A DNA stretch of 38,925 bases from an uncultured Clostridia bacterium (GTDB lineage: Bacteria; Bacillota; Clostridia; Lachnospirales; Lachnospiraceae): assembly GCA_947174885.1 (NCBI GenBank), contig CAMWKO010000027.1:1-38925 (forward strand), written 5' to 3'. A model generated the notes under the pieces. It was not told the origin of the DNA. It saw only the letters and a list, made by a program, of their open reading frames with translations, and did not search any database. Each line of letters begins with the position of its first letter. Position 1 is the stretch's first letter. Below, in pieces: positions 6,816-15,071 of the stretch. A program made the translations under genes and the position numbers.

Positions 6816-7841
6816 ATGAAAAACAAAAAGATTAAAAAGGTTTTATCAGGTATAGGCAAATTTTTTGCAGTATTATTTACTACATTGGGGTTGTTTTTGA
6901 TTTTCATTTTGGGAATATGTTTCATTTTGATACATGGACCATCGGAGGCTGCAAAAAATCAGTTTGTATGTGCATTACAGGAAACCAGTGCAATGGGCTG
7001 GGTAGCAAATATATTTTTATCGCAGGATGAAATTGATGAGATGATTAAGAAAAATCAGATGGCAGATGTTGCAGAGGGTACGGTTTCAGATACAAATTTA
7101 GTTATAATCGGCGATAATGATGAAAATAAAGAGACTCCTGATATAGAGCTTATTGATATAGTAGGAGATACCTATAAGGGTAAGCTTCTTATAGTTAAAG
7201 ACCCTTCAAGAGTATTTGTAGGTACGATTCCTGAATTTTATGAAGGCACAGGTGAGGTAGTTGCAGATATTTGTAAAAGATATGATGCCATTGCAGGTAT
7301 AAATGGAGGGGAATTTGTTGATATGGGCAGTTATTCATATTCAGCTATGCCGGTAGGTGTAGTTATTTCAGAGGGAAAGCTTTTACAGGGAGATATGGAT
7401 ACTACTTATAATATTACAGGATTTACGGAGGATAATATCCTTGTGGTTGGAAAAATGACACCAAGAGAGGCGTTAGCAATGAATGTCAGAGATTGTGTTC
7501 ATACGCTTCACGAAACGGGACCTTTCCTTATTATTGATGGTGAACCTCTTACAGTACCGGACACAACTGTATATGGCGGTGGCAAAAATCCAAGAACAGC
7601 TATTGGACAGAGAGCTGACGGTGCGGTTTTACTTATGGTAGTTGACGGCAGACAGGCAGAAAGCATTGGTGCAACATTTAAGGATATGACCTATCTGATG
7701 TTAGAATATGGTGCTGTAAATGCAGCTTGTATGGATGGTGGTACATCTACTCAGATGGTATATGAAGGCGAAGTTGTGAACAAGCCTTATTCGCCTACAG
7801 GACCAAGAAGATGTCCGACAGGCTTTTTAGTAAGAAAATAG
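6816..7841 (+). CDS. Membrane-anchored phosphodiester glycosidase family protein (NAGPA/DUF2233)
   Basis: A 341-residue protein with one hydrophobic segment near residues 13-37 (signal anchor) and an extracytoplasmic C-terminal domain of the NAGPA/DUF2233 family. Typical family stretches are AIAGINGGEF, NPRTAIGQRADGAVLLMVVDGR and the near-terminal NAACMDGGTSTQMVYEG. The family includes the N-acetylglucosamine-1-phosphodiester glycosidase that uncovers mannose-6-phosphate, and bacterial exopolysaccharide or envelope proteins; the bacterial substrate is usually unknown. The start follows AGAAAGGAACG. The next gene starts 12 bp after its stop and is also membrane-anchored, so the two probably act together at the cell surface. 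Confidence 0.88.
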   Translation: MKNKKIKKVLSGIGKFFAVLFTTLGLFLIFILGICFILIHGPSEAAKNQFVCALQETSAMGWVANIFLSQDEIDEMIKKNQMADVAEGTVSDTNLVIIGDNDENKETPDIELIDIVGDTYKGKLLIVKDPSRVFVGTIPEFYEGTGEVVADICKRYDAIAGINGGEFVDMGSYSYSAMPVGVVISEGKLLQGDMDTTYNITGFTEDNILVVGKMTPREALAMNVRDCVHTLHETGPFLIIDGEPLTVPDTTVYGGGKNPRTAIGQRADGAVLLMVVDGRQAESIGATFKDMTYLMLEYGAVNAACMDGGTSTQMVYEGEVVNKPYSPTGPRRCPTGFLVRK

Positions 7842-7853
7842 AGGTAGTAATAA

Positions 7854-9095
7854 ATGGAAAAAACAAATAATGATAAATTAGATAATAATAAATTAGATAA
7901 TAATGAATTATTTCCTGATATTGAGTTTTTAGAAGATATTGAGTTTGAAAATGATATTACAATGCTTGAGAATAGTCAGGATAAAAAGAAAAGATCAGCT
8001 TCGGGAAAAGGTAGCAGAAAGAAGAAAAAAAACCAAAAGAGTAAATTCAAAAAAATACTATTCATTTATGCAGTTGCACTTCTTATTGTGACAGTAGGTG
8101 TATGGATTTTCTTCTACAGCTTTATTGACGGATATGAAAAGGGTATGTCTTACCATAAAATAGCAGAGATAGCAGAAGATATTAATAAGAATCTGGACAG
8201 CTATCTGGCTAATATAACAGCAGGCAACGAGTTTGAAGATAACAGCTATGCCGTAAACTATATCAGGAGTCTTATTACAGGTAAGGAAATAGAATATAAA
8301 GAAGCAAAGGAAAATACAACTGTTAATCCTGTATATGAATTATTAGTTGAGGATAAGGCTTTTGCAAAAGTAAGCTTAAAACAGGATGGAACAATTAAGC
8401 ATGGCTTTAAAAAATGGACTATTTCAGAGATTGATTTAGTAGATTATCTTCCTACAACAGCTACAATTTCTATATTGGCATTAGAGGGATCAACTGTATA
8501 TGTAAATGGTATAGAAGTAAATGACACATATATTACAGAAAAAGGTGTATCGGTCGATTTACTTTCTAATGTAGAACAATATTTAGATGTAGTTCCCAAA
8601 ATTACTAAGTATGAGATTAATGGTTTATTTGAAACGCCTACAGTAGTAGTTAAGGATTCAACTGGAAATGAAATGGATGTATCTGTAGATGGAGGAACAT
8701 ATACTGCAGTAACTAATAGTGATTCATCGCTGGAGGATGAATTTATGCAATATGTTCAGGATGTTACTTACGCATATGCACGTAATTTTGCAAATTTAGG
8801 TAAGAGTATATTCAATTATGTAAGACCAGGCTCTGATTTATATGAAAGCATTAATTCAGCAACAACATACTTTTATCCTGATAGCAAGATTTCCGGCACT
8901 GAATTTACTTCACGTGAGATTACGGATTTTGTAAAATATTCAGAAGATTGTTTTGCCTGCCATGTAAAATATGAGTATACAATATACTTTACAAATTATA
9001 GTACAGATAAGGATGTATCTGTTGTAGATATGATATGGATATTTGTAGAGCATGACGGACTTTGGTATCTGACTGATACAAAATATTATCAGTAA
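7854..9095 (+). CDS. Membrane-anchored extracytoplasmic protein, function unknown
   Basis: A 413-residue protein with three parts. Residues 1-40 are acidic and Asn-rich with short repeats (NDKLDNNKLDNNEL), and 43-67 are a very basic stretch (KKKRSASGKGSRKKKKNQKSK). A single membrane helix spans about 68-90 (ILFIYAVALLIVTVGVWIFF). Residues 90-413 are extracytoplasmic. A segment near residues 200-225 (STVYVNGIEVND) recalls the small beta domains of TcaA-like envelope proteins, and the last ~100 residues may be NTF2-like. Both are impressions, not proven matches. It follows the NAGPA-type gene by 12 bp behind GAGGTAG. Confidence 0.75.
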   Translation: MEKTNNDKLDNNKLDNNELFPDIEFLEDIEFENDITMLENSQDKKKRSASGKGSRKKKKNQKSKFKKILFIYAVALLIVTVGVWIFFYSFIDGYEKGMSYHKIAEIAEDINKNLDSYLANITAGNEFEDNSYAVNYIRSLITGKEIEYKEAKENTTVNPVYELLVEDKAFAKVSLKQDGTIKHGFKKWTISEIDLVDYLPTTATISILALEGSTVYVNGIEVNDTYITEKGVSVDLLSNVEQYLDVVPKITKYEINGLFETPTVVVKDSTGNEMDVSVDGGTYTAVTNSDSSLEDEFMQYVQDVTYAYARNFANLGKSIFNYVRPGSDLYESINSATTYFYPDSKISGTEFTSREITDFVKYSEDCFACHVKYEYTIYFTNYSTDKDVSVVDMIWIFVEHDGLWYLTDTKYYQ

Positions 9096-9138
9096 AATCA
9101 GGTGTTATAAAAAAATTATAAATATATGAATAAGCTTA

Positions 9139-9171
9139 AGATAGCAGGAGAGCTTGTATTTCCTGCTATCT
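9139..9171 (+). terminator. Hairpin after the membrane-protein pair
   Basis: AGATAGCAGG and CCTGCTATCT form a perfect 10-bp stem with a 13-nt loop, 43 bp after the preceding stop. The tract after it (GCTATTTTGG) is only modestly T-rich, so termination may be partial. The rest of the 9096-9401 gap shows no gene. Confidence 0.6.
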
Positions 9172-9401
9172 GCTATTTTGGAGTTTACTGCTTCAGAATG
9201 ATTATCGAAAATGATTAGTTAAAATTTAATAATATAGTTTTAACAGGTATATAAATGGTTAAGTAAAATACATATAAGATGTATATTTGACGATAAATAA
9301 AATAATTGCTTGTAATATGTCAGATAGTTATAACCGGTATATGCAGTTTGTATACAGAGTGGTATAAAATAAAATACTAAAACTTTATACAGGATAAAAT
9401 C

Positions 9402-10064
9402 ATGAAAATAAATAATAATGAAATAAAAGCAATAGTATTTGATATGGACGGAGTATTGATTGATACAGAAAAGTATATAACAAGGTATTGGTGTATGGCA
9501 GCAAGAGAATATGGATTTCCTATGGAGTTGTCACATGCATATATGATTAGAAGTCTTCAAAAAGATGATGCTTCTAAAAAACTAAAAGAGATATTTGGTG
9601 AAAGCTTTAATTTTGAAGCGATAAGAAACAGACGAAGAGAACTGGTAAATGAACATTTTGAAATATACGGAATAGAACCTAAGCCTTATGTAAAGGAAAC
9701 CGTCTGTAAATTGAAAGAGGCAGGATATAAACTGGCTGTAGCTACATCCACCGATATTATAAGAACAGAACAATATTTAAGAAAGATAGATATCTTTAAT
9801 TTATTTGATGAAATAATATGTTCAAATATGGTGGACAATGGTAAACCAATGCCTGATATTTATCTTTATGCATGTAAAAAGATGGGTTTTGAACCAAAAG
9901 AGTGTATAGCAGTGGAGGATTCAACAAATGGTATAATATCTGCATATAGAGCAAATATGAATGTAATTATGATTCCGGATTTAACAAAGGAAACAGAAAA
10001 AGAAAGAAGTATGACCTTTAAGATAGTAAACAATTTGAAAGAACTGGGAGATATATTGTATTAA
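9402..10064 (+). CDS. HAD-family phosphatase, beta-phosphoglucomutase-like
   Basis: A 220-residue cytoplasmic phosphatase or phosphomutase. Motif I is FDMDGVLIDTE, with Asp14 as nucleophile and Asp16 as general acid/base. Motif II is in LAVATSTDI. Motif III is the lysine of NGKPMPDIYLYA, and motif IV is the acidic pair in CIAVEDSTNGI. The helical cap between motifs I and II places it in HAD subfamily IA (PGMB-like). Substrates in this subfamily range from sugar phosphates to nucleotides and cannot be told from sequence. It is preceded by AGGATAAAATC and stands alone, ending at a bidirectional hairpin. Confidence 0.88.
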   Translation: MKINNNEIKAIVFDMDGVLIDTEKYITRYWCMAAREYGFPMELSHAYMIRSLQKDDASKKLKEIFGESFNFEAIRNRRRELVNEHFEIYGIEPKPYVKETVCKLKEAGYKLAVATSTDIIRTEQYLRKIDIFNLFDEIICSNMVDNGKPMPDIYLYACKKMGFEPKECIAVEDSTNGIISAYRANMNVIMIPDLTKETEKERSMTFKIVNNLKELGDILY

Positions 10065-10093
10065 AGAGAATTTATTAAAGAGAATTTATTTAA

Positions 10094-10120
10094 GAGCCAC
10101 CTATGGTGGCTCTATCTCTT
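10094..10120. terminator. Bidirectional terminator between HAD gene and small ORF
   Basis: GAGCCACC-TAT-GGTGGCTC is a perfect 8-bp GC-rich stem followed rightward by TATCTCTTTT. On the minus strand it begins within the stop codon of the 48-residue ORF and can end that transcript too. Confidence 0.75.
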
Positions 10121-10258
10121 TTGATTAATTGGCTGTATGCCTTCTTTTCTGGAATTGTGTGTCTGATTCTGATTTTCTGGTGTAACCTTTTGTGTTATGC
10201 TGTTAAATTTGTTTAGATTCTGCTGTTCCTGAATTTGTTTTTGAGATTTCTTATTCAT
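10112..10258 (-). CDS. 48-residue hydrophilic protein, unrecognised
   Basis: A short leftward ORF beginning MNKKSQKQIQEQQNLNKF and ending GIQPINQKR. It has a textbook TAGGAGG site 5 nt before the ATG and a terminator at its stop. It is very rich in Gln, Asn and Lys and has no hydrophobic segment. It looks like one of the small acid-soluble or intrinsically disordered proteins common in Clostridia, but I cannot name a family. Its leader is nearly identical to that of ligA about 10 kb away, which argues that it is a real expressed unit. A coding call from length alone would be weak; the start site and terminator carry it. Confidence 0.6.
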   Translation of the reverse strand: MNKKSQKQIQEQQNLNKFNSITQKVTPENQNQTHNSRKEGIQPINQKR

Positions 10259-10262
10259 ATTT

Positions 10263-10297
10263 GCCTCCTAATGCTTCAATCAGAAGCGATTGCGCTT
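10263..10297 (-). promoter_or_regulatory. Hairpin leader of the 48-residue ORF, shared with ligA
   Basis: On the minus strand an AAGCG-CAAT-CGCTT hairpin is followed by CTGATTGAAGCATTAGGAGGC, the last part being the ribosome binding site. Twenty-four nucleotides (10263-10286) are identical to 20080-20103 before ligA, where the preceding hairpin (AAGTGC/GCACTT) differs in sequence but not in position. Confidence 0.6.
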
Positions 10298-10402
10298 TTA
10301 GTTGAAACAACAAACTAAAGATTGAAAGTTTATTTCAGCCTTTCACCTCAGAATCAGTATGTACCGGATTTTATAAACTATTCATACAAATTGTTATAGT
10401 TA

Positions 10403-11269
10403 TTATACATCAAAATATTTTGCCTTAATTTCATTTACCGGCATTTCTGCTCCTGTCCAGATTTTAAAGGCTTCAGCACCCTGATAAAGTAACATGTATA
10501 GTCCGTTAAAGGTCCTGCAGCCTGCTTCCTTTGCCATTTTTATAAGCTTTGTTTCTCTGGGATTATAAATAATATCTGATACAACTAAGTCGGGTCTTAA
10601 CATAGAATTGTCATTAAGAATACAGTTGTCAGTATTTGGAGCCATACCTACAGAGGTTGCATTTGTAAGAATATAGCTTTCTTCAATACTTTTATTTAAC
10701 ATTGATTTATCAGCTAAGTCATAAAGGGCGGCCTTACAGGTGGTTGTAGCATTAATATTGTCTACTAGAGACTGTGCTCTGTCAAAAAACTGGTCCTTAA
10801 TACTGAAAACATTTATAGACTTAACACCATCTATGGCAGCCTGAGCACATATAGCAGTAGCAGCACCGCCTGCTCCAAGTAAAGTCATATTTTTGCCAAC
10901 AATATCAAAACCTGCATCCTTAGCAGCCATCATATATCCAACACCATCTGTCATATGACCTTTGAGTATACCATTTTCATTTTTAACTGTATTAACAGCA
11001 CCTACAAGCTTGGCAGCCTGAGATACTTCATCGCACAGCTCAAACATAAGATTTTTGTCTGGCATTGTACAGTTAAAGCCTTTTATTCCAATTGCTTTTA
11101 GACCATCAACAGCGGTCTTTAATGTGGAAGTATCCACATCAAAGCAGAGATATACATTGTCCAAATTTAAAAGATTGAAAGCCTCATTGTGCATCATAGG
11201 TGAAATGCTATGAGCAACGGGACTTCCAAGGAGTCCATATAAGCCAGTATGTCCGGTTATTTCTATCAT
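10403..11269 (-). CDS. aroE: Shikimate dehydrogenase
   Basis: A 288-residue NADP-dependent enzyme reducing 3-dehydroshikimate to shikimate. The N-terminal substrate domain has LLGSPVAHSISPMMHNEAF, with the SIS serines at 21-23. The catalytic Lys72 is in NCTMPDK and the paired Asp108 in GHMTDGVGY. The GAVNTV segment is at residues 90-95. The cofactor domain has the glycine loop GAGGAA at 132-137, and the end carries the conserved GLYMLLYQGAEAFKIWTG. The start is preceded by AGAAAGGATT. It is transcribed alone, away from the aroD-aroK fusion 2.5 kb downstream, so the pathway genes are split between strands. Confidence 0.96.
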   Translation of the reverse strand: MIEITGHTGLYGLLGSPVAHSISPMMHNEAFNLLNLDNVYLCFDVDTSTLKTAVDGLKAIGIKGFNCTMPDKNLMFELCDEVSQAAKLVGAVNTVKNENGILKGHMTDGVGYMMAAKDAGFDIVGKNMTLLGAGGAATAICAQAAIDGVKSINVFSIKDQFFDRAQSLVDNINATTTCKAALYDLADKSMLNKSIEESYILTNATSVGMAPNTDNCILNDNSMLRPDLVVSDIIYNPRETKLIKMAKEAGCRTFNGLYMLLYQGAEAFKIWTGAEMPVNEIKAKYFDV

Positions 11270-11520
11270 AATAAATCCTTTCTATGAAGTAAAAATTTTT
11301 AAATTAAACATTACTTAGATATGTAACAATACTCAATCTGATGATATAATTAATATCGGTTATTTAATCGTTTCATAATATATAACATATTAATCCAATG
11401 ATATAAAGTAATGTTAAATACATTGCATAATTATATAACTTGCAATTTGTTAATGTCAATGAGTAATTGTCTTGAGTTTTAGTATCTTTTATTTTATGAA
11501 AACAAAAACAAAAAATATTA
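11270..11520. other. Intergenic gap upstream of aroE
   Basis: AT-rich with no gene. Ten-base inverted copies of AACATTACTT lie near 11306 and 11406. No promoter for aroE stands out clearly. The gap continues into the palindromic element and dinB promoter listed separately. Confidence 0.3.
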
Positions 11521-11703
11521 GAGTTTCCGTATTTTTTATTTTTATCTTCAAAAAGCTTACATTATCATAACGATGTAAGCATCTTGCACAAAAAGTTGAA
11601 GATGAAAGTTCACTCTCATCTGCAACTTTTTGTGCAAGATGTCTATGTTGCCTTTGGCAACAAGACTTTTTGAAGCTAAAAATAAAAAATACGGAAACTC
11701 AAG
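11521..11703. mobile_element. Cloverleaf-folding palindromic element, copy 1 (family 1)
   Basis: A 35-bp terminal inverted repeat (11521-11555 and 11666-11700, one mismatch) encloses three hairpins. The first starts at CTTACA (11555-11578). The second has two 30-nt arms (11580-11609 and 11612-11641, 28 of 30 paired, 2-nt loop). The third is GTCT-A-TGTTGCC-TTT-GGCAACA-AGAC (11641-11666). Nearly every base is paired in this fold. No conserved ORF is present. A second full copy lies at 36371, a truncated inverted copy at 38823 and a decayed one at 17822. It resembles a non-autonomous MITE with unusual internal structure. Confidence 0.85.
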
Positions 11704-11713
11704 AAAAATATTA

Positions 11714-11742
11714 TTTACACCGAACGTATGTTCTGATATAAT
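11714..11742 (+). promoter_or_regulatory. dinB promoter
   Basis: TTTACA and a perfect TATAAT are separated by 17 nt, with an extended -10 TG at 11734-11735. The -35 begins 10 nt after the right end of the palindromic element. A LexA box fills the spacer. Confidence 0.8.
11721..11734 (+). promoter_or_regulatory. LexA (SOS) box in the dinB promoter
   Basis: CGAACGTATGTTCT matches 13 of 14 positions of the Bacillus-type LexA consensus CGAACRNRYGTTYC. It sits between the -35 and -10 boxes, where LexA would block RNA polymerase. dinB-type genes are classical SOS targets. Confidence 0.85.
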
Positions 11743-11784
11743 ATTATTAGTCATAATAGCTTATTATAGAAAGGAAGAAGATAT

Positions 11785-12990
11785 ATGAATCAGAAAAAAG
11801 TTATTTTTCATATAGATGTAAATTCAGCCTTTTTATCATGGGAAGCTGTATACAGGCTTAAAAATTCCAAATCAGCAGTTGATATCAGGGAAATTCCATC
11901 AGCTATAGGTGGCGATATTGCTAAAAGGCATGGTATTATATTGGCAAAATCTATTCCGGCTAAAAAATATGGTATAACTACCGGGGAAAGTGTAATAGAA
12001 GCATTGAAAAAATGTCCGCATTTATATTTAGCACCACCAAATCATATGTTATATAAAAAGTACTCAAAAGCTTTTGTGGATATTTTAAAGGAATATTCAC
12101 CTGATATTGAGAAATTCAGTGTGGATGAGGCATTTATAGATGTATCGGGAACAAGGCGATTGTTCGGGGAACCAATCGAGCTTGCATATACCATTAAAAA
12201 CAGGATTCGTGATGAGTTGGGATTTACAGTAAATATAGGTATATCAGATGTAAAACTTTTAGCAAAAATGGCTTCTGATTTTAGAAAGCCCGATATGGTA
12301 CATACTTTGTTTCGGGAAGAAATACAACAAAAGATGTGGCCATTACCAGTTGAAGATTTATTATATGTAGGCAAAGCTACAAAGAAAAAACTTTACTCTA
12401 TGGGTATAAGAACCATTGGAGAGTTAGCAAATACGGACAAAGATATTTTAATTGCAAATTTAAAGGCTCATGGAAAACTTATTTGGAACTTTGCGAATGG
12501 AATAGACATATCCCTTGTGGAAACAACACCGGTTAAACATAAGGGATATGGAAATTCTACAACTTTGTCTGTGGATGTTACTGATGAGGAAACAGCAAGA
12601 ATGATTTTATTATCCTTGTCTGAAACCGTTTCAGCAAGACTTAGGAAAGATAGCGTAAGGGGAGAGCTGGTTTCTGTAAATATAAAAGATAATAGTTTTG
12701 TGAATTATTCACATCAAAGAATACTTACACAGGCAACAAATAGTACATCCGAAATATTTAATATATCATGTGAGTTGTTTTTTGATATGTGGGATGGAAC
12801 TCCGATAAGACTTTTAGGAGTGAGTGTTGGAAAACTAAAGGAGAAAGAAGAGGCAGTTCAGATTAGTCTGTTTGAAACACATAATAATCAAAAAAGGGAA
12901 GCTGCTGACAATGCAATAGATTATATACGTGAAAAATATGGTGCAGATTCAATAAAAAGAGCATCATATATTAGAAAATCAAATACTTGA
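11785..12990 (+). CDS. dinB: DNA polymerase IV (Y-family translesion polymerase)
   Basis: A 401-residue Y-family polymerase that copies past damaged bases. Catalytic carboxylates are visible: Asp11 in FHIDVNSAFLSWEA and Asp114/Glu115 in FSVDEAFIDVSG. The fingers carry the steric region before KYGITTGES. The helix-hairpin-helix region (VGKATKKKLYSMGIRTIGELA) and the little-finger domain follow in order. The near-C-terminal QISLFE at about 370 looks like a beta-clamp binding motif. It has a strong GAAAGGAAG site, and the promoter contains a LexA box, so damage induction is expected. Confidence 0.95.
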   Translation: MNQKKVIFHIDVNSAFLSWEAVYRLKNSKSAVDIREIPSAIGGDIAKRHGIILAKSIPAKKYGITTGESVIEALKKCPHLYLAPPNHMLYKKYSKAFVDILKEYSPDIEKFSVDEAFIDVSGTRRLFGEPIELAYTIKNRIRDELGFTVNIGISDVKLLAKMASDFRKPDMVHTLFREEIQQKMWPLPVEDLLYVGKATKKKLYSMGIRTIGELANTDKDILIANLKAHGKLIWNFANGIDISLVETTPVKHKGYGNSTTLSVDVTDEETARMILLSLSETVSARLRKDSVRGELVSVNIKDNSFVNYSHQRILTQATNSTSEIFNISCELFFDMWDGTPIRLLGVSVGKLKEKEEAVQISLFETHNNQKREAADNAIDYIREKYGADSIKRASYIRKSNT

Positions 12991-13047
12991 AAAAACATAG
13001 TTGTAATGGTAGACTTATAATGATTTTCTCGTTTAAAGGAGACATCT

Positions 13048-13737
13048 ATGGAGAATAAAATGGCAGAAAAAAGTACAAAAAAAGCTACTCAGAAAAGTAT
13101 TAATATGAGTGTAAAAAGGAAAAAAAAGAAAAAGAAGAATAATTCGGATGTCATAGCTGTTTTATTTATATTTGCCATAATAATTTTATTGGGAATAGGC
13201 ATTTCAGTAGCGAAAACAAATAATACTAATAAAGGAAGCGGGAAAAATTCTGCATCTGTGAGCAGGGAAGAAAATGAAGAAGGTACTGAAATAATTATTA
13301 CACTTGGTGCTATTTCGATAGTTATAGCAGGGATATTTATTGGAGTTAAAGTAAGTAAAGCAAGAAAGAGAAAAAGAATTTTAGAAGAAAAGCTAAAGAA
13401 GAAAAAAGAACTTGAAGAGGCAAGAAAAAGAGTGGAGAAGTCAAAATATGAAGATATATTGGCTGCAGGTAGATCTGCTATTAATGATAGAAGAAAAGCT
13501 GAAAGGGCATTGGAAAGTCAAAGGACCGGAATTAGGCATAAGTATGATTTAAATAGTATTGATGATGAATACGAGGATGATGTTGCAAAAGCAATAAAAG
13601 AAAGATATGCGAAATACAATGAGGAGGATTATGAAGAGGATATTGAAAAAAAATCATCTTTGGATAAGAAATTCATTATTATGGGAATAATGGCAGTTTT
13701 AGTTATTGCTATAGTTGCAACGATATTAATAATATAA
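13048..13737 (+). CDS. Lysine-rich membrane protein with three predicted helices, unknown
   Basis: A 229-residue protein I do not recognise. A basic N-terminus (VKRKKKKKKNN) precedes a membrane helix at about 36-55 (VIAVLFIFAIIILLGIGISV). A short polar loop and a second helix at 81-102 follow. A charged region at 103-200 looks coiled-coil in part (KRKRILEEKLKKKKELEEARKRVEK), then a very acidic stretch (DDEYEDDVAKA, EEDYEEDIEKK). A third helix ends the protein (about 209-229). The C-terminal end is almost entirely hydrophobic. It starts behind AAAGGAGA, 57 bp after dinB. Its role is unknown; co-transcription with dinB is possible because no terminator is evident between them. Confidence 0.7.
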   Translation: MENKMAEKSTKKATQKSINMSVKRKKKKKKNNSDVIAVLFIFAIIILLGIGISVAKTNNTNKGSGKNSASVSREENEEGTEIIITLGAISIVIAGIFIGVKVSKARKRKRILEEKLKKKKELEEARKRVEKSKYEDILAAGRSAINDRRKAERALESQRTGIRHKYDLNSIDDEYEDDVAKAIKERYAKYNEEDYEEDIEKKSSLDKKFIIMGIMAVLVIAIVATILII

Positions 13738-13801
13738 CCTGTAAAATGTTATCGATGTAAATACAGAAAGGTTTAATCATCAGATTAAAGATTAGAAAGT
13801 T

Positions 13802-15067
13802 ATGAGAAAAGTAGAAGATTACTTTAAAAAAGGTAAATCAAAGATATGTGTTCCGTTAATGGGACGTACGGAAGATGAAATATTTGAAAATCTGTCAAAT
13901 ATACAAAAGCATTATTTTGATATCATAGAATGGAGAGCAGATTACTATAAGGAAGTTTTGATAGCAAAAAAGAGCATTGAAATTATCAAAAAAATAAAGA
14001 ATATTATTGGTAACAGGGGATTGTTATTTACTATAAGAACATCTTTTGAAGGTGGAGAAATAGAAATTTCAAAGGAAAAATATAAAGAGGTTTTAACAGC
14101 GGTTCTGGAAAACAGCAATATTGATATGGTTGATATAGAATTCATGATGGGAAAAGAAACAATAAGTGATATTATACATAAGGCCCATAATAATAACATT
14201 CTTGTAATAGGCTCAAATCATGATTTTGTGGAAACACCTGAAGCTGATGAAATATATAACAGACTGCTTGAAATGAAAAAAGCTGGTATGGATATTTCAA
14301 AAATAGCAGTCATGCCAAAAAGTAAATCAGATGTTGTTAAGCTTTTTGAAGCTACTGCTAAAATAAACGAAGATGTAAAAGATATATATACAATTACAAT
14401 GTCTATGGGAAACACCGGAGAAATATCAAGAGTAATAGGCAGTTATTTTGGCTCAGTGATGACCTTTGGGGCGGTAGGGAATGTGTCAGCACCAGGTCAG
14501 ATAGAAGCAGATAAATTATATGACATTATAAAAAAAATAGAAATGGAAAGTCACATTATGAATGAAAATATTTTATTAATTGGATTTATGGGAACAGGAA
14601 AAACAAGTGTTTCAAGAGAGCTTAAAAAAATAACTAATTTACCTGAAATAGATATGGATAAATATATAGTAGACAGAGAAAAAATGTCTATTGCAGAGAT
14701 TTTTGATAAGTTTGGTGAGGATTACTTTAGAAAGGTTGAAACAGAATGTCTAAAAGAAATTCTGAAAAATAAAGGTTTAATTGTGTCATGTGGTGGCGGT
14801 GTGGTAGTAAAAGACGAAAACGTATCGTATATGAAGAACAGAGGAAAAATAGTATTATTAACGGCTACACCGGAAACTGTATATGAGAGAGTAAAACATT
14901 CTACAGAAAGACCGATACTTAACAATAATATGAATGTTGAATTTATAGGCGAGCTGATGGAAAAAAGAAGGGAGAGATATTTATCTGTTGCAGATATTAT
15001 TATTAAGACAGATAATAAGTCAATAGAAGATATTGTAAAAGAAATTTTAGATAAAATAGGTGAATAG
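13802..15067 (+). CDS. Fused 3-dehydroquinate dehydratase (type I) - shikimate kinase
   Basis: A single 421-residue frame carries two shikimate-pathway enzymes. Residues 1-248 are AroD type I: Glu43-Trp-Arg45 in IIEWRAD, catalytic His140 in GSNHDF, Schiff-base Lys167 in ISKIAVMPKS, and FGAVGNVSAPGQIEA at 222-236. Residues 253-421 are AroK: P-loop GFMGTGKT at 261-268, shikimate-binding Asp284/Asp286 in EIDMDKYI, the GGGVV loop and a REKMSIAEIF lid-side segment. The AroK part begins at Met253, but no ribosome binding site precedes it and no stop intervenes, so this is a true fusion. AroE, which acts between the two steps, is encoded separately on the other strand at 10.4-11.3 kb. Confidence 0.92.
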   Translation: MRKVEDYFKKGKSKICVPLMGRTEDEIFENLSNIQKHYFDIIEWRADYYKEVLIAKKSIEIIKKIKNIIGNRGLLFTIRTSFEGGEIEISKEKYKEVLTAVLENSNIDMVDIEFMMGKETISDIIHKAHNNNILVIGSNHDFVETPEADEIYNRLLEMKKAGMDISKIAVMPKSKSDVVKLFEATAKINEDVKDIYTITMSMGNTGEISRVIGSYFGSVMTFGAVGNVSAPGQIEADKLYDIIKKIEMESHIMNENILLIGFMGTGKTSVSRELKKITNLPEIDMDKYIVDREKMSIAEIFDKFGEDYFRKVETECLKEILKNKGLIVSCGGGVVVKDENVSYMKNRGKIVLLTATPETVYERVKHSTERPILNNNMNVEFIGELMEKRRERYLSVADIIIKTDNKSIEDIVKEILDKIGE

Positions 15068-15071
15068 TCGG

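Noticed and set aside
11557-11754. 65-residue ORF across the first cloverleaf element
   Set aside because: It is an accident of the palindromic sequence. The matching region of copy 2 gives an unrelated peptide in a different frame, and there is no ribosome binding site.
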